From the NCBI RefSeq assembly GCF_000703165.1, contig NZ_JNLQ01000002.1, forward strand, positions 3,566,829-3,630,828: a stretch of 64,000 bases of DNA. The letters run 5' to 3'. The notes beneath the pieces were generated by a model. It did not search any database and was not told the DNA's origin. It saw only the letters and a list, made by a program, of their open reading frames with translations. Made by a program: the position numbers and the translations under genes. Of the stretch, positions 45,827 through 54,222 are shown piece by piece. Source of the stretch: Butyrivibrio sp. AE3004 (GTDB lineage: Bacteria > Bacillota > Clostridia > Lachnospirales > Lachnospiraceae). The stretch's first letter is position 1, and each line of letters opens with the position of its first letter.

Positions 45827-46633
45827 ATGCTTTTAGCAGTAGATGTTGGAAATACAAATATCGCATTTGGTGTTTTAAAAGGAAAGAAGATTGTTGCTTC
45901 TTTTCGTATGATGTCGCAGACAGAGCATACTTCTGACGAATATGGCAATAATCTGATCGCAATGCTCAGAAATAACGGAATAAGCAGGGATGAAATTGAT
46001 GGAATTATAATTTCAAGTGTAGTTCCAAAGGTAATGCACGCACTTGTAAATTCCATGGTGAAATATCTTGGAAAACAACCATACATAGTGGGCCCCGGAA
46101 TCAAAACGGGAATAAAGCTGCTTATAAAAAATCCCAATGAAGTGGGACCTGACCTTGTGACAGGAGCTGTAGCCGGACAGGAGCTTTATGGAGGCCCGGC
46201 AATAATTATTGATTTTGGAACAGCAACGACATATGTACTTATAAATGAGCAGGGTGATTTCCTTGCGGGAGTTGTAAGCCCCGGAATAAGGATTTCCGCA
46301 AAAGCCCTTTGGCAGGATACAGCAAAACTTCCTGAAATTGAGATCAAAAAGCCGGACAGTATTCTTGGACAGGAAACCATAAGTTCAATGCAGGCAGGAC
46401 TTGTTTACGGACAGATCGGACAGACCAAGTACATCATCAATGAGATGAAGCGTGAATCCGGTCTAAAGGATATAAAGGTTATTGCCACAGGCGGACTTGG
46501 AAGACTTATTTCAGAAGAATGCGATGAAATCGATGTTTATGATCCGAATCTGCTTATACATGGACTGCGCATTATCTATGAAAAAAACAAAAAAACTAAA
46601 CCGAAGAATGATGAATTTGAACCGGGGGTATAA
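45827..46633 (+). CDS. coaX: Type III pantothenate kinase
   Basis: 268-aa kinase for the first step of coenzyme A synthesis. MLLAVDVGNTNIAFG (1-15), the GPD motif in EVGPDLVTGAVAGQ (about 105) and DFGTATTYVL (about 129) are the family's ATP- and pantothenate-site segments. The start at 45827 has GGAGGT directly upstream; the ATG at 45794 lies within birA and is not favoured. The stop overlaps the next start by one base. Confidence 0.94.
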   Translation: MLLAVDVGNTNIAFGVLKGKKIVASFRMMSQTEHTSDEYGNNLIAMLRNNGISRDEIDGIIISSVVPKVMHALVNSMVKYLGKQPYIVGPGIKTGIKLLIKNPNEVGPDLVTGAVAGQELYGGPAIIIDFGTATTYVLINEQGDFLAGVVSPGIRISAKALWQDTAKLPEIEIKKPDSILGQETISSMQAGLVYGQIGQTKYIINEMKRESGLKDIKVIATGGLGRLISEECDEIDVYDPNLLIHGLRIIYEKNKKTKPKNDEFEPGV

Positions 46634-47208
46634 TGAGTAATAAGGAAGAAAAAGAAACAAGAGAAGTTTATAAGGAAGAATCCCGTCCGGGTGATGAGGA
46701 GAGGATCCATTCAGATACTTTAAATGCGGACAAGGGTACGGGAAGACGACTTATAATTAATAAGGAGACAGGTAAGATTACCAATGCAGAGACCGGTGAA
46801 GAAGTATCAGATATTCAGGTTGTAACCGAGGATGGTTCACTTGGAAGTGTATCTGCAGGAGGGAGAATAATTCTTTGCGGTGCCAATGCATATGAGATGA
46901 AGTATTACTTTAATCCTCTTTTCAAGAAAATTCCGGAGAGTATTCAGAAGGAGCTGCATATCATAAGTGTTCTTTTTACACAGGAGGCAGGTGGCATTTT
47001 CACTATCGAGTTTGAAGATGATGGAATGATCACAATGGAGACGACCAGGAGTGAAGAGGACATCACATATGATGAAGTAAGTGCCGGACTTTTGATAGGT
47101 GAAGTCAGAAGACAAAGACAGGATCTGTTCGAGGCACTTCAGATGTATTATAAGGCAATGATCCTTCATGAGGATATGAGCGAGATTCTTAGCGAGGACG
47201 ACGAGTGA
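46633..47208 (+). CDS. DUF6145 family protein
   Basis: 191-aa acidic cytosolic protein. The first 45 residues are charged and probably disordered; residues about 60-175 form a folded domain beginning VTEDGSLGSVSAGGRIILCG with the distinctive CGANAYEMKYYFNP. I recognise it as the DUF6145 type kept next to coaX and dusB in Lachnospiraceae; its function is unknown. It overlaps coaX by one base and dusB by four, so translation of all three is coupled. Confidence 0.8.
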   Translation: MSNKEEKETREVYKEESRPGDEERIHSDTLNADKGTGRRLIINKETGKITNAETGEEVSDIQVVTEDGSLGSVSAGGRIILCGANAYEMKYYFNPLFKKIPESIQKELHIISVLFTQEAGGIFTIEFEDDGMITMETTRSEEDITYDEVSAGLLIGEVRRQRQDLFEALQMYYKAMILHEDMSEILSEDDE

Positions 47209-48203
47209 GATACAATGATTACCTGCATCCGCTAATGATAGGAGATGTGGAATTAAAAAATAATATAATACTAGGACCAATGGCAGGGGTATCAGACCTG
47301 CCATTTCGTCTGCTCTGCAGTGAGATGGGAGCAGGTCTTGTATGTATGGAGATGGTCAGTGCTAAGGCCATTACTTACAGAAACAAAAACACGGATAATA
47401 TGATGGAGATACATCCTGCTGAGAGACCGGTTTCCTTACAGCTTTTCGGCAGCGAGCCTGAGGTTATGGCAGAGGCTACAAGAATGATTTCCGAAAAAAA
47501 TTACGACATCCTTGATATAAATATGGGATGTCCTGTTCCAAAGGTGGTTGGAAACGGTGAGGGGTCAGCACTTATGAAGAACCCGGAGCTGATCGGAAAA
47601 ATAGTTAAGGCTATGGTGGAAGTGACAGACAGACCCGTGACTGTAAAAATCAGGAAAGGCTTTACAGAATCAAGTGTAAATGCAGTGGAATGTGCAATTG
47701 CCGCAGAGGAGAACGGAGCAGCAGCAATTGCTGTGCACGGAAGAACAAGAGAACAGTACTACAGTGGAAATGCTGACTGGTCGATTATAAAAAAGGTAAA
47801 GGAAGCGGTAAGAGTTCCCGTAATAGGAAACGGTGATGTTACTGACGGAGAGAGCGCAAAGGCATTAATTGAAGAGACAGGCTGCGACGGAGTTATGATT
47901 GCAAGAGCAGCTGAAGGGAATCCCTGGATTTTCCGTGAGGTTATAGCTTATCTTGAAAATGGAAGTGTTCCTCAAAGACCCACTATGCGGGAAATGTATG
48001 ATATGGTCATACGTCATGCGGATTTACAGCTTAAATATAAGGGCGAGTATATCGGAATAAGAGAAATGAGAAAGCATATGTCCTGGTATACAACAGGACT
48101 TCCGGGTTCAGCTAAATTCAGAGCGATGATAAACCAGATGAATGATATGGATTCACTTAAGGAAGCATGTGCTGTGGTATTTGGTGTTAATGACTATATA
48201 TAG
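47205..48203 (+). CDS. dusB: tRNA-dihydrouridine synthase B
   Basis: 332-aa FMN-dependent enzyme reducing specific tRNA uridines. TIM-barrel motifs include LGPMAGVSDLPFR (about 22-34), the catalytic cysteine in NMGCPVPKV (about 110), VKIRKGF (about 150) and AVHGRTREQYYSG (about 176). The start is a GTG overlapping the DUF6145 stop (GTGA), which indicates translational coupling. The IS element begins 13 bases after the stop. Confidence 0.94.
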   Translation: MRYNDYLHPLMIGDVELKNNIILGPMAGVSDLPFRLLCSEMGAGLVCMEMVSAKAITYRNKNTDNMMEIHPAERPVSLQLFGSEPEVMAEATRMISEKNYDILDINMGCPVPKVVGNGEGSALMKNPELIGKIVKAMVEVTDRPVTVKIRKGFTESSVNAVECAIAAEENGAAAIAVHGRTREQYYSGNADWSIIKKVKEAVRVPVIGNGDVTDGESAKALIEETGCDGVMIARAAEGNPWIFREVIAYLENGSVPQRPTMREMYDMVIRHADLQLKYKGEYIGIREMRKHMSWYTTGLPGSAKFRAMINQMNDMDSLKEACAVVFGVNDYI

Positions 48204-48216
48204 ATAATTATTATAT

Positions 48217-50071
48217 GATGTGGGTGTCAAAAGTATAGAAACACCCTAAAAATGCACATTGATAACTGAATAAAGCTATGTTTTAGTGCTGATCTGCGGT
48301 AAAATATTAGTATCAAATCCAGTATTTAACGAGGTTTCAGCCATGTCATTCATCTTAAATGATCATCAGCAAGTGTCTCTTTTTGATTCTCTTACATTTC
48401 TCTCAGAAAGAAAACAGAAGATGCTTGAAAGTTCATGGGCTCATCAGTTTTCGCAAGAGATCTTTGTAAACATCAATGAGATGCTGTTTGCTCCATTATA
48501 CAGCAGTAGTACCAACTCAAGACCAAACGCTCCAATAAATGTTATCGTTGGCGCAATGATGCTTGCTGAGTTCAATGGCATTTCTGAGGATGAGATGATC
48601 GAAACCATGGAGTTTGATTTCCGTTATCAGTATGCTCTTCATACTACCAGCTTTGAGAAGCAGCCAATCAGTGACAGGACTTTCAGCCGTTTCCGTGAAA
48701 GAGTCTCAGCTTATGAACTTGTGACTGGTATCGACCTTGTTCATGAGTGTTGTATGGTTTCGCTTTCTGATCATATCTGCAAGTTCATGGACTTAAACCC
48801 TAACATTAGACGTATGGACAGTATGATGATTGAGTCTAACATCAAGAAGATGGGACGTCTGGAACTGTTGTATACCTGCTTGTCAAATCTTGTAGCAAGC
48901 CTTAAACGAGGCGGTTACAATGACAAGATCAAAGGGTTGGAAGCTTATGCGGATCCTAACAACAGGAATCGTGTCGTATATTACGAAAAGGATATCCCTC
49001 AGTCAGAACGGATTCAAAAAGTAATCGATGATGCGGTCAAACTTCTTCCAACATGTAAGGATACCCATGGAGAAACCACTGACTATCAACTGCTTGAAAG
49101 AGCAATCTCAGAACAGACCAAGGATGATGGCAATGGCCATATCATTCCGAAAGATAAAGGTGAAATGAATGCCACTATTCTTCAGAATCCAGCTGATCCG
49201 GAGGCAACCTTCAGAAGTAAGGCTGGTAAAGAGCACCGCGGATATGTAGCCAATCTCACAGAAACTGTTGGTGAAAATGGATCCATTATCACAGACTACC
49301 AGTATGATGTGAATACCAGAAGTGATGCATCATTCATCAAGGAATACATCGACAACCAGGAAGAATCTCCTGAAGCTATAGCGCTTATAACCGATGGAGC
49401 TTATGACAGCCATGAGATAAAAATGCAGGCTGCTAAAAAAGGCATTGCAGTTTTCTCAACAGGCCTTATTGGTAAACAACCAAATCCTATACTTGCTGAA
49501 TTTGAGATCACAACTGAAGGTACGGTATCAAAATGTCCTGCTGGAAATGTTCCAAAGAGCACTTCTTACATAAAACAGACAAACAGCGCACGAGTATCTT
49601 TCACAAGAGAAACATGTGAAAACTGTCCGCACCGATGTGAATGCAATCCGAAGCTGAAGAAGCGGACTGCCACAATGGTTATATCCTTAAACTCCAGAAA
49701 ACGTTTGTTAGGATCTTTGGAGATTCTGGATGATGATACCAGAAATAAAATCGGCAGAATCAGGAACGGTGTAGAGACTTCACCGTCAATCCTCAGAAAT
49801 AAATATGGCGTTGATAAAATGCCTGTCCGTGGAAAGCTAAAGACAAAATACCGCTTTGGCTTTAAAGTTGGTGCCCAAAATTTCGCCAAACTGATGCGGT
49901 TTATTAAAGGTAAATCGAAATGCCGGGCATTGGTTATGGAATGACGGTAATAAAGGGGATGAATATGCTCCTCAATAAGGAAATCTGTCATCAAACATAG
50001 TTTTATTCAGTTATCAATGTTCAAAATACATGTCAAGGTCACGTATAAATGTGACTTTTGGCACCTACATC
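48217..50071 (+). mobile_element. IS1182-family insertion sequence, intact, 1855 bp
   Basis: One full-length DDE transposase is bounded by 18-bp outer inverted repeats with two mismatches (GATGTGGGTGTCAAAAGT at 48217-48234 and its complement at 50054-50071). It also has 28-bp inner inverted repeats with one mismatch (48256-48283 and 49993-50020). The 7-bp direct repeat ATTATAT flanks it at 48210-48216 and 50072-50078, a likely target duplication, though AT-rich. Each end can also form a small hairpin (GGGTGT/ACACCC left, GTCAC/GTGAC right). It sits between dusB and greA. Confidence 0.88.
48343..49944 (+). CDS. IS1182-family transposase
   Basis: 533 aa, open across its whole length. The N-terminal domain has SRPNAPINVIVGAMMLAEFNG and FRYQYALHTTSFEKQPISD typical of IS1182/IS5-related transposases. 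The catalytic part includes the DSMMIESNIKK aspartate, LITDGAYDSHEIKMQA and a Cys-rich CENCPHRCECNPK segment, followed by a C-terminal RFGFKVGAQNFAKL helix. GAGG precedes the start at 48343. No frameshift or stop is seen, so the element may be active. Confidence 0.92.
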   Translation: MSFILNDHQQVSLFDSLTFLSERKQKMLESSWAHQFSQEIFVNINEMLFAPLYSSSTNSRPNAPINVIVGAMMLAEFNGISEDEMIETMEFDFRYQYALHTTSFEKQPISDRTFSRFRERVSAYELVTGIDLVHECCMVSLSDHICKFMDLNPNIRRMDSMMIESNIKKMGRLELLYTCLSNLVASLKRGGYNDKIKGLEAYADPNNRNRVVYYEKDIPQSERIQKVIDDAVKLLPTCKDTHGETTDYQLLERAISEQTKDDGNGHIIPKDKGEMNATILQNPADPEATFRSKAGKEHRGYVANLTETVGENGSIITDYQYDVNTRSDASFIKEYIDNQEESPEAIALITDGAYDSHEIKMQAAKKGIAVFSTGLIGKQPNPILAEFEITTEGTVSKCPAGNVPKSTSYIKQTNSARVSFTRETCENCPHRCECNPKLKKRTATMVISLNSRKRLLGSLEILDDDTRNKIGRIRNGVETSPSILRNKYGVDKMPVRGKLKTKYRFGFKVGAQNFAKLMRFIKGKSKCRALVME

Positions 50072-50093
50072 ATTATATTAATAAAAAGTTATT

Positions 50094-50122
50094 TTGACTT
50101 TATATAATTATTCATATATAAT
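50094..50122 (+). promoter_or_regulatory. Promoter of greA just downstream of the IS
   Basis: TTGACT (50094-50099), a 17-base spacer and TATAAT (50117-50122), 22 bases outside the IS right end. It lets greA be expressed despite the insertion. Confidence 0.75.
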
Positions 50123-50304
50123 GCTATGGATTGTAAGTGAGTATAACACGGACATAGTGTCCGTATTATTTATCATATAGTAGTATCTATATGGTAAATC
50201 GCTCTGCGAGGATGCGCACTTGTGCATAATAAAGGTGCTGCTTACTGCAGCCGGCTCGGCGCTGGAATTTCGCAAGCGAAATTCATATAAGAAAGGGTAC
50301 AGAA
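50123..50304 (+). other. Structured greA leader
   Basis: About 175 transcribed but untranslated bases. ACGGACA-TAG-TGTCCGT (about 50148-50164) is followed by ATTATTT. Further down are GCGCACTTGTGC, TGCTTACTGCAGC and GAATTTCGC-AA-GCGAAATTC (about 50265-50286), the last just before the greA ribosome binding site. GCGAGG at 50206 recalls family B repeats but the stem is not conserved. Confidence 0.5.
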
Positions 50305-50784
50305 ATGGAAGAGAAAAAGAACATTTTAACCTATGAAGGACTTAAAGCTTACGAGGATGAGCTTCACGATCTTAAGGTTGTAAAGAGAGCAGAAGTTGCT
50401 GAGAGAATCAAGGAAGCACGTGAGCAGGGTGACCTTTCAGAGAACGCCGAGTACGATGCAGCTAAAGATGAGCAGCGTGACATTGAGGCTCGTATCGAGG
50501 AGCTTGAGAAAATCCTTAAGAATGCTGAAGTCGTAGTTGACGAGGACGTTGATCTTGATAAGGTAAGCGTTGGTGCAAAGGTAAAGCTTCTTGACGTTGA
50601 TGCCAATGAGGAAGTTCAGTACAGCATTGTTGGTTCTTCAGAAGCTAACAGCCTTAAGGGTAAAATCAGTAACGAGTCACCTGTAGGTAAGGCACTTATC
50701 GGTGCAAAGGTTGGAGAAGAAGTCATCGTTGAGACACAGATGGGTGACTTCAAGTATAAGGTTCTTGAGATCGTTCGTAAATAA
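50305..50784 (+). CDS. greA: Transcription elongation factor GreA
   Basis: 159 aa. An N-terminal antiparallel coiled coil (about 1-80) with the acidic tip sequence [14 protein letters not shown] enters the RNA polymerase secondary channel to trigger cleavage of backtracked RNA; the C-terminal FKBP-like domain (about 85-159) has [27 protein letters not shown] precedes the start. It is usually cotranscribed with dusB and lysS neighbours in related genomes; here an IS intervenes. Confidence 0.96.
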   Translation: MEEKKNILTYEGLKAYEDELHDLKVVKRAEVAERIKEAREQGDLSENAEYDAAKDEQRDIEARIEELEKILKNAEVVVDEDVDLDKVSVGAKVKLLDVDANEEVQYSIVGSSEANSLKGKISNESPVGKALIGAKVGEEVIVETQMGDFKYKVLEIVRK

Positions 50785-50852
50785 GAATTCCTGAACAGAG
50801 ACTTAGAAGTGCTGTTCAGATATTAAGAACATTTCTTGATATAACAATAGTT

Positions 50853-50888
50853 AAAAAAGCAGGGGTAATGAAAATTTGCCCCTTTTTT
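50853..50888 (+). terminator. Terminator between greA and lysS
   Basis: AAAAAAGCAGGGG pairs with GCCCCTTTTTT around a 12-base loop, ending in TTTTTT. Confidence 0.8.
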
Positions 50889-51016
50889 ACATTTTGAAAT
50901 AGTTATTAAGTCAAACCAATTAAAATCAGTTCGTGATCATTATCGATGAGAGAAATGAAGCGAGGACAAATGGCCAAAAGCGTCAGATGAGTGGATTGGC
51001 TGGAAAGAGGAGAAAA

Positions 51017-52582
51017 GTGGCAGAAAATCAGAATCAGCAGAAGAATCAGCAGAAGACAGAAGATATTAACCAGCTTAAGAAGGTTCGTCGTGAGAAGCTC
51101 GCTAACCTTCAGGCTGAGGGTAAGGATCCTTTTCAGATCGTAAAGTATGATCAGACACATCATGCACAGGAGATCAGAGACAACTTTGATACATTGGAGG
51201 TTGTACCCGAGACAGATGCAGAGGGTAAGCAGATCACTCCCGAGCTTTCAGATATTCCGGCAGAGAAGGTTGTATCTCTTGCAGGACGTATGATGAGTAA
51301 GCGTGTAATGGGTAAGGCATCTTTTGCTAACCTTCAGGATAAGTCCGGACGCATGCAGCTCTATGTTTCAAGAAATGATCTTGGAGAGGAGAGCTACGCT
51401 GCATTCAAGAAGATGGATATCGGTGATATCATCGGCGTTAAGGGCTTTGCTTTCAGAACAAAGACCGGAGAGATTTCTGTACATGTTAAGGACCTGACAC
51501 TTTTATCCAAGTCACTTCAGCCTCTTCCGGAGAAGTTCCACGGACTTACAGATACAGAGATACGTTACAGACAGCGTTACGTTGACCTCATCATGAATGA
51601 AGAGGTTAAGGAGACTTTCATCAAGAGGTCTCAGATCATCCAGGAAATCCGTAATTTCCTTGCAGGCAGAGACTTCATGGAGGTCGAGACACCTATGCTT
51701 GTTGAGAACGCAGGCGGTGCTGCAGCAAGACCTTTCCTTACACATTACAATGCACTTGATGAGGAGAGAAAGCTTCGTATCTCACTTGAGCTTTACCTTA
51801 AGAGACTTATCGTAGGCGGTCTTGAGAGAGTATTTGAGATTGGTCGTGTATTCAGAAACGAAGGTACAGATACCAGACACAATCCTGAGTTCACACTTAT
51901 GGAGCTGTACCAGGCATATACAGATTATGAAGGAATGATGGAGCTCACAGAGAGCATGTTCCGTTACCTCGCTGAGAAGGTTTGCGGCACAACTCAGATT
52001 CCTTACGGTGACAACATCATCGACCTTGGTAAGCCATTCGAGCGCCTTACAATGAACGATGCTATCAAGAAGTATGTAGGTGTTGACTTCGACGCTGTTA
52101 AGACAGATGAAGAAGCAAAGGCTATCGCTAAGGAACATCATGTTGAATTCGAGGATCGTCACACTAAGGGCGACATCATTAACCTCTTCTTCGAAGAGTT
52201 CTGTGAGGAGAAGCTGATCCAGCCTACATTCATCATGGATCATCCGCTTGCAATCTCACCTCTTACCAAGAAGAAGCCTTCAGATCCTGAGAAGGTTGAG
52301 CGTTTTGAGCTCTTCATCAACACATGGGAGATGTGCAACGCATACTCAGAGCTTAACGATCCTATCGATCAGAGAGAGCGTTTCGCAGCTCAGGATGCCA
52401 ATGCAGAAGCCGGTGATGAAGAGGCTGAGCATACAGATGAGGACTTCCTCAATGCGCTTGAAATCGGTATGCCTCCGACGGGCGGTATCGGTTATGGTAT
52501 CGACAGATTGTGTATGCTGCTTACTAATAGTGCGGGAATTAGGGATGTGTTGCTCTTCCCGACACTAAAGCACATCGACTGA
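51017..52582 (+). CDS. lysS: Lysyl-tRNA synthetase (class II)
   Basis: 521 aa from a GTG start at 51017, which has AAAGAGGAG directly upstream; an in-frame ATG at 50987 and the ORF's first codon lack such a site. An N-terminal OB-fold anticodon-binding domain (VVSLAGRMMSKRVMGKASFA) is followed by the class II core with motif 2 FRNEGTDTRHNPEFTLME (about 277) and motif 3 GIGYGIDRLCMLL (about 494). The N-terminal 20 residues are a Gln/Asn/Lys-rich extension. It marks the end of the conserved chromosomal block; mobile-element genes follow. Confidence 0.96.
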   Translation: MAENQNQQKNQQKTEDINQLKKVRREKLANLQAEGKDPFQIVKYDQTHHAQEIRDNFDTLEVVPETDAEGKQITPELSDIPAEKVVSLAGRMMSKRVMGKASFANLQDKSGRMQLYVSRNDLGEESYAAFKKMDIGDIIGVKGFAFRTKTGEISVHVKDLTLLSKSLQPLPEKFHGLTDTEIRYRQRYVDLIMNEEVKETFIKRSQIIQEIRNFLAGRDFMEVETPMLVENAGGAAARPFLTHYNALDEERKLRISLELYLKRLIVGGLERVFEIGRVFRNEGTDTRHNPEFTLMELYQAYTDYEGMMELTESMFRYLAEKVCGTTQIPYGDNIIDLGKPFERLTMNDAIKKYVGVDFDAVKTDEEAKAIAKEHHVEFEDRHTKGDIINLFFEEFCEEKLIQPTFIMDHPLAISPLTKKKPSDPEKVERFELFINTWEMCNAYSELNDPIDQRERFAAQDANAEAGDEEAEHTDEDFLNALEIGMPPTGGIGYGIDRLCMLLTNSAGIRDVLLFPTLKHID

Positions 52583-52594
52583 AAAAGCCAGTAA

Positions 52595-52651
52595 CCATGC
52601 GGCTTCCAAGCATGGGATACGGATTTTGACAACAATTTGACAACACTTTGA
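52595..52651 (+). repeat. Dyad and phased repeats at the lysS-island junction (possible attachment region)
   Basis: CCATGC (52595-52600) and GCATGG (52610-52615) form a dyad. Then TTTGACAACA occurs at 52625-52634 and 52636-52645, with a third TTTGA at 52647, all in an 11-bp register. Such phased repeats next to a dyad can be arm-type and core sites of a tyrosine recombinase. No integrase gene is in the window. Confidence 0.35.
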
Positions 52652-52734
52652 TGTCTAACGTGGCTAAAACTTACCAAGTTATGTCAGATAGACAAAAATG
52701 ATCATAGAGAGACATAGGCTTACATTAAGTAATG

Positions 52735-52778
52735 AAAGCTGCTTTTTAGAAAGTAAAAATTTCTAAGAAGCAGCTTTT
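52735..52778 (+). terminator. Terminator before the island genes
   Basis: AAGCTGCTT-TTT-AGAAA (52736-52752) pairs with TTTCT-A-AGAAGCAGCTT (to about 52772), followed by TTTTTTG. Confidence 0.85.
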
Positions 52779-52836
52779 TTGTTTGGCTTTTTCTGAATGA
52801 TTCTCTTCGGCACAAAAAATAAAAAGGAGAAAAATC

Positions 52837-53184
52837 ATGGGAAAGAAAAAAGCAGACGAACCACATTTTGACATTAATAAGGACTACATGGCAGAAGATG
52901 AGCGAGACACAGAAACAAGAACCGTAATTCAGGAAAAACTTGTGGTAAGGACATTGAACAAGAAATTTTTAAGGTACCGAGATGCTGAGCTTGTTTACAG
53001 CCTGGAACACAAAAAGCTTCTTGAGATGGCTGATCAGTGCGGAGCCATTTACAGAAGAGATGGGATTGTCCTGATAAACAGGGATATTTTTGATGAATAC
53101 CTTGAAAAATTCCATCAGCCTGCCGGTCTCTATCAGACAAATGGAAATAGAGAGAAAAAGGTATTAGAGGACAGGGAGGGTTGA
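52837..53184 (+). CDS. DUF6462 family protein, copy 1
   Basis: 115 aa. The C-terminal half (about 36-100) has the excisionase-like pattern of DUF6462: KKFLRYRDAELVYSLEHKKL, DQCGAIYRRDGIVLINRDIFDEYL. I know this type from clostridial integrative elements, next to parA, where a DNA-binding helper role is assumed. The N-terminus is acidic and probably flexible. AAGGAG precedes the start. The next gene is a shorter relative, 2 bases after the stop. Confidence 0.75.
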   Translation: MGKKKADEPHFDINKDYMAEDERDTETRTVIQEKLVVRTLNKKFLRYRDAELVYSLEHKKLLEMADQCGAIYRRDGIVLINRDIFDEYLEKFHQPAGLYQTNGNREKKVLEDREG

Positions 53185-53186
53185 GC

Positions 53187-53438
53187 ATGTTTGGAACGAT
53201 ATGGATGTTCTCAGATCAGATAGATGATGAAGATATCCTGTTTGCACAGAGAAGTTTCATCACTATCAAAATGGCAATCTACTATTACCAGATGAGTTAT
53301 AAATCAGTCACAAGGGCTGCTGACAGAGCCGGAGCAATTTACAAATTACATAAAAAGGTTCTTATCAAAAGATCAATCATTGAGGATTATCTCAGAAAAA
53401 ACGGAAAAGACGGGAGGAAAAAAGTATGTGCAAAGTAA
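53187..53438 (+). CDS. DUF6462-like protein, copy 2
   Basis: 83 aa from the ATG at 53187, which follows GGGAGG by 7 bases; an earlier TTG at 53181 is possible. [20 protein letters not shown] and [25 protein letters not shown] align by eye with copy 1, so the two are paralogues with an excisionase-like winged helix. Its end overlaps the parA start by 13 bases. Confidence 0.7.
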   Translation: MFGTIWMFSDQIDDEDILFAQRSFITIKMAIYYYQMSYKSVTRAADRAGAIYKLHKKVLIKRSIIEDYLRKNGKDGRKKVCAK

Positions 53439-54208
53439 TCGCAATCGCAAATCAGAAAGGTGGGGTAGCTAAGACCACAACCGCCATGAACCTTGGTATA
53501 GGTCTCGCAAATAAGGGACATAAGGTGCTCCTTATCGATAACGATCCCCAGGCAAGTCTTTCAATCTGCCTTGGCTATAGGGAACCAGATAATCTTGATG
53601 TCACTATTGTAGACGTGATCGAAAAGATTGTAAACGAGGAAGATATACCGGAAGGCTATGCAATCCTGCATCATAGTGAAAACCTTGACCTGCTTCCCTC
53701 AAATATCGGGCTTTCAGCTGCAGAGGTATCACTTGTTAATGTCATGAGCAGAGAACTTGTGCTCAGAGATTATATAGAACAGATAAAGAACCAATATTCA
53801 TATGTCATAATCGACTGCATGCCATCACTTGGAGTAATGACAGTAAACGCACTTGCATGTGCTGATAGCTGCCTGATCCCATGTGCTGCAGCATTCCTCC
53901 CTGTAAAGGGACTCCAGGCACTTCTTAAAACGATTTATACCGTAAAGCGAAGGCTCAATTCAAAACTTGAAATAGAAGGAATTCTTTTAACCATGGTGGA
54001 TAAGAGAACCAACTATGCAAAAGAGATAATAGCTGAGGTCAATGAAGTTTATGGAAAAACTCTGAGAGTACTTCCTGCAGAGATACCGCTTTCAATAAGA
54101 GCTACAGAGACTTCTGCAATGAGCAAGAGTATTTACGAGTATGACCCGAAGGGCAAGGTTGCCGGAGCATATATGGAACTTACAGATTTTGTTTCAAGTA
54201 ATTCATAA
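53426..54208 (+). CDS. parA: ParA family partition ATPase
   Basis: 260-aa ParA/Soj-type ATPase. The deviant Walker A is KGGVAKTT (10-17), with DNDPQAS (about 39) and [10 protein letters not shown] (about 129) as later motifs. It lacks an N-terminal DNA-binding extension, so it is the small type. With parB directly downstream it should position or stabilise a plasmid or excised integrative element. GGGAGG precedes the start. Confidence 0.92.
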   Translation: MCKVIAIANQKGGVAKTTTAMNLGIGLANKGHKVLLIDNDPQASLSICLGYREPDNLDVTIVDVIEKIVNEEDIPEGYAILHHSENLDLLPSNIGLSAAEVSLVNVMSRELVLRDYIEQIKNQYSYVIIDCMPSLGVMTVNALACADSCLIPCAAAFLPVKGLQALLKTIYTVKRRLNSKLEIEGILLTMVDKRTNYAKEIIAEVNEVYGKTLRVLPAEIPLSIRATETSAMSKSIYEYDPKGKVAGAYMELTDFVSSNS

Positions 54209-54222
54209 GGGGGACTTCGATT

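Noticed and set aside
48286..48342. N-terminal extension of the IS transposase
   Set aside because: The extra codons lie over the IS end and lack a ribosome binding site; the start at 48343 follows GAGG.
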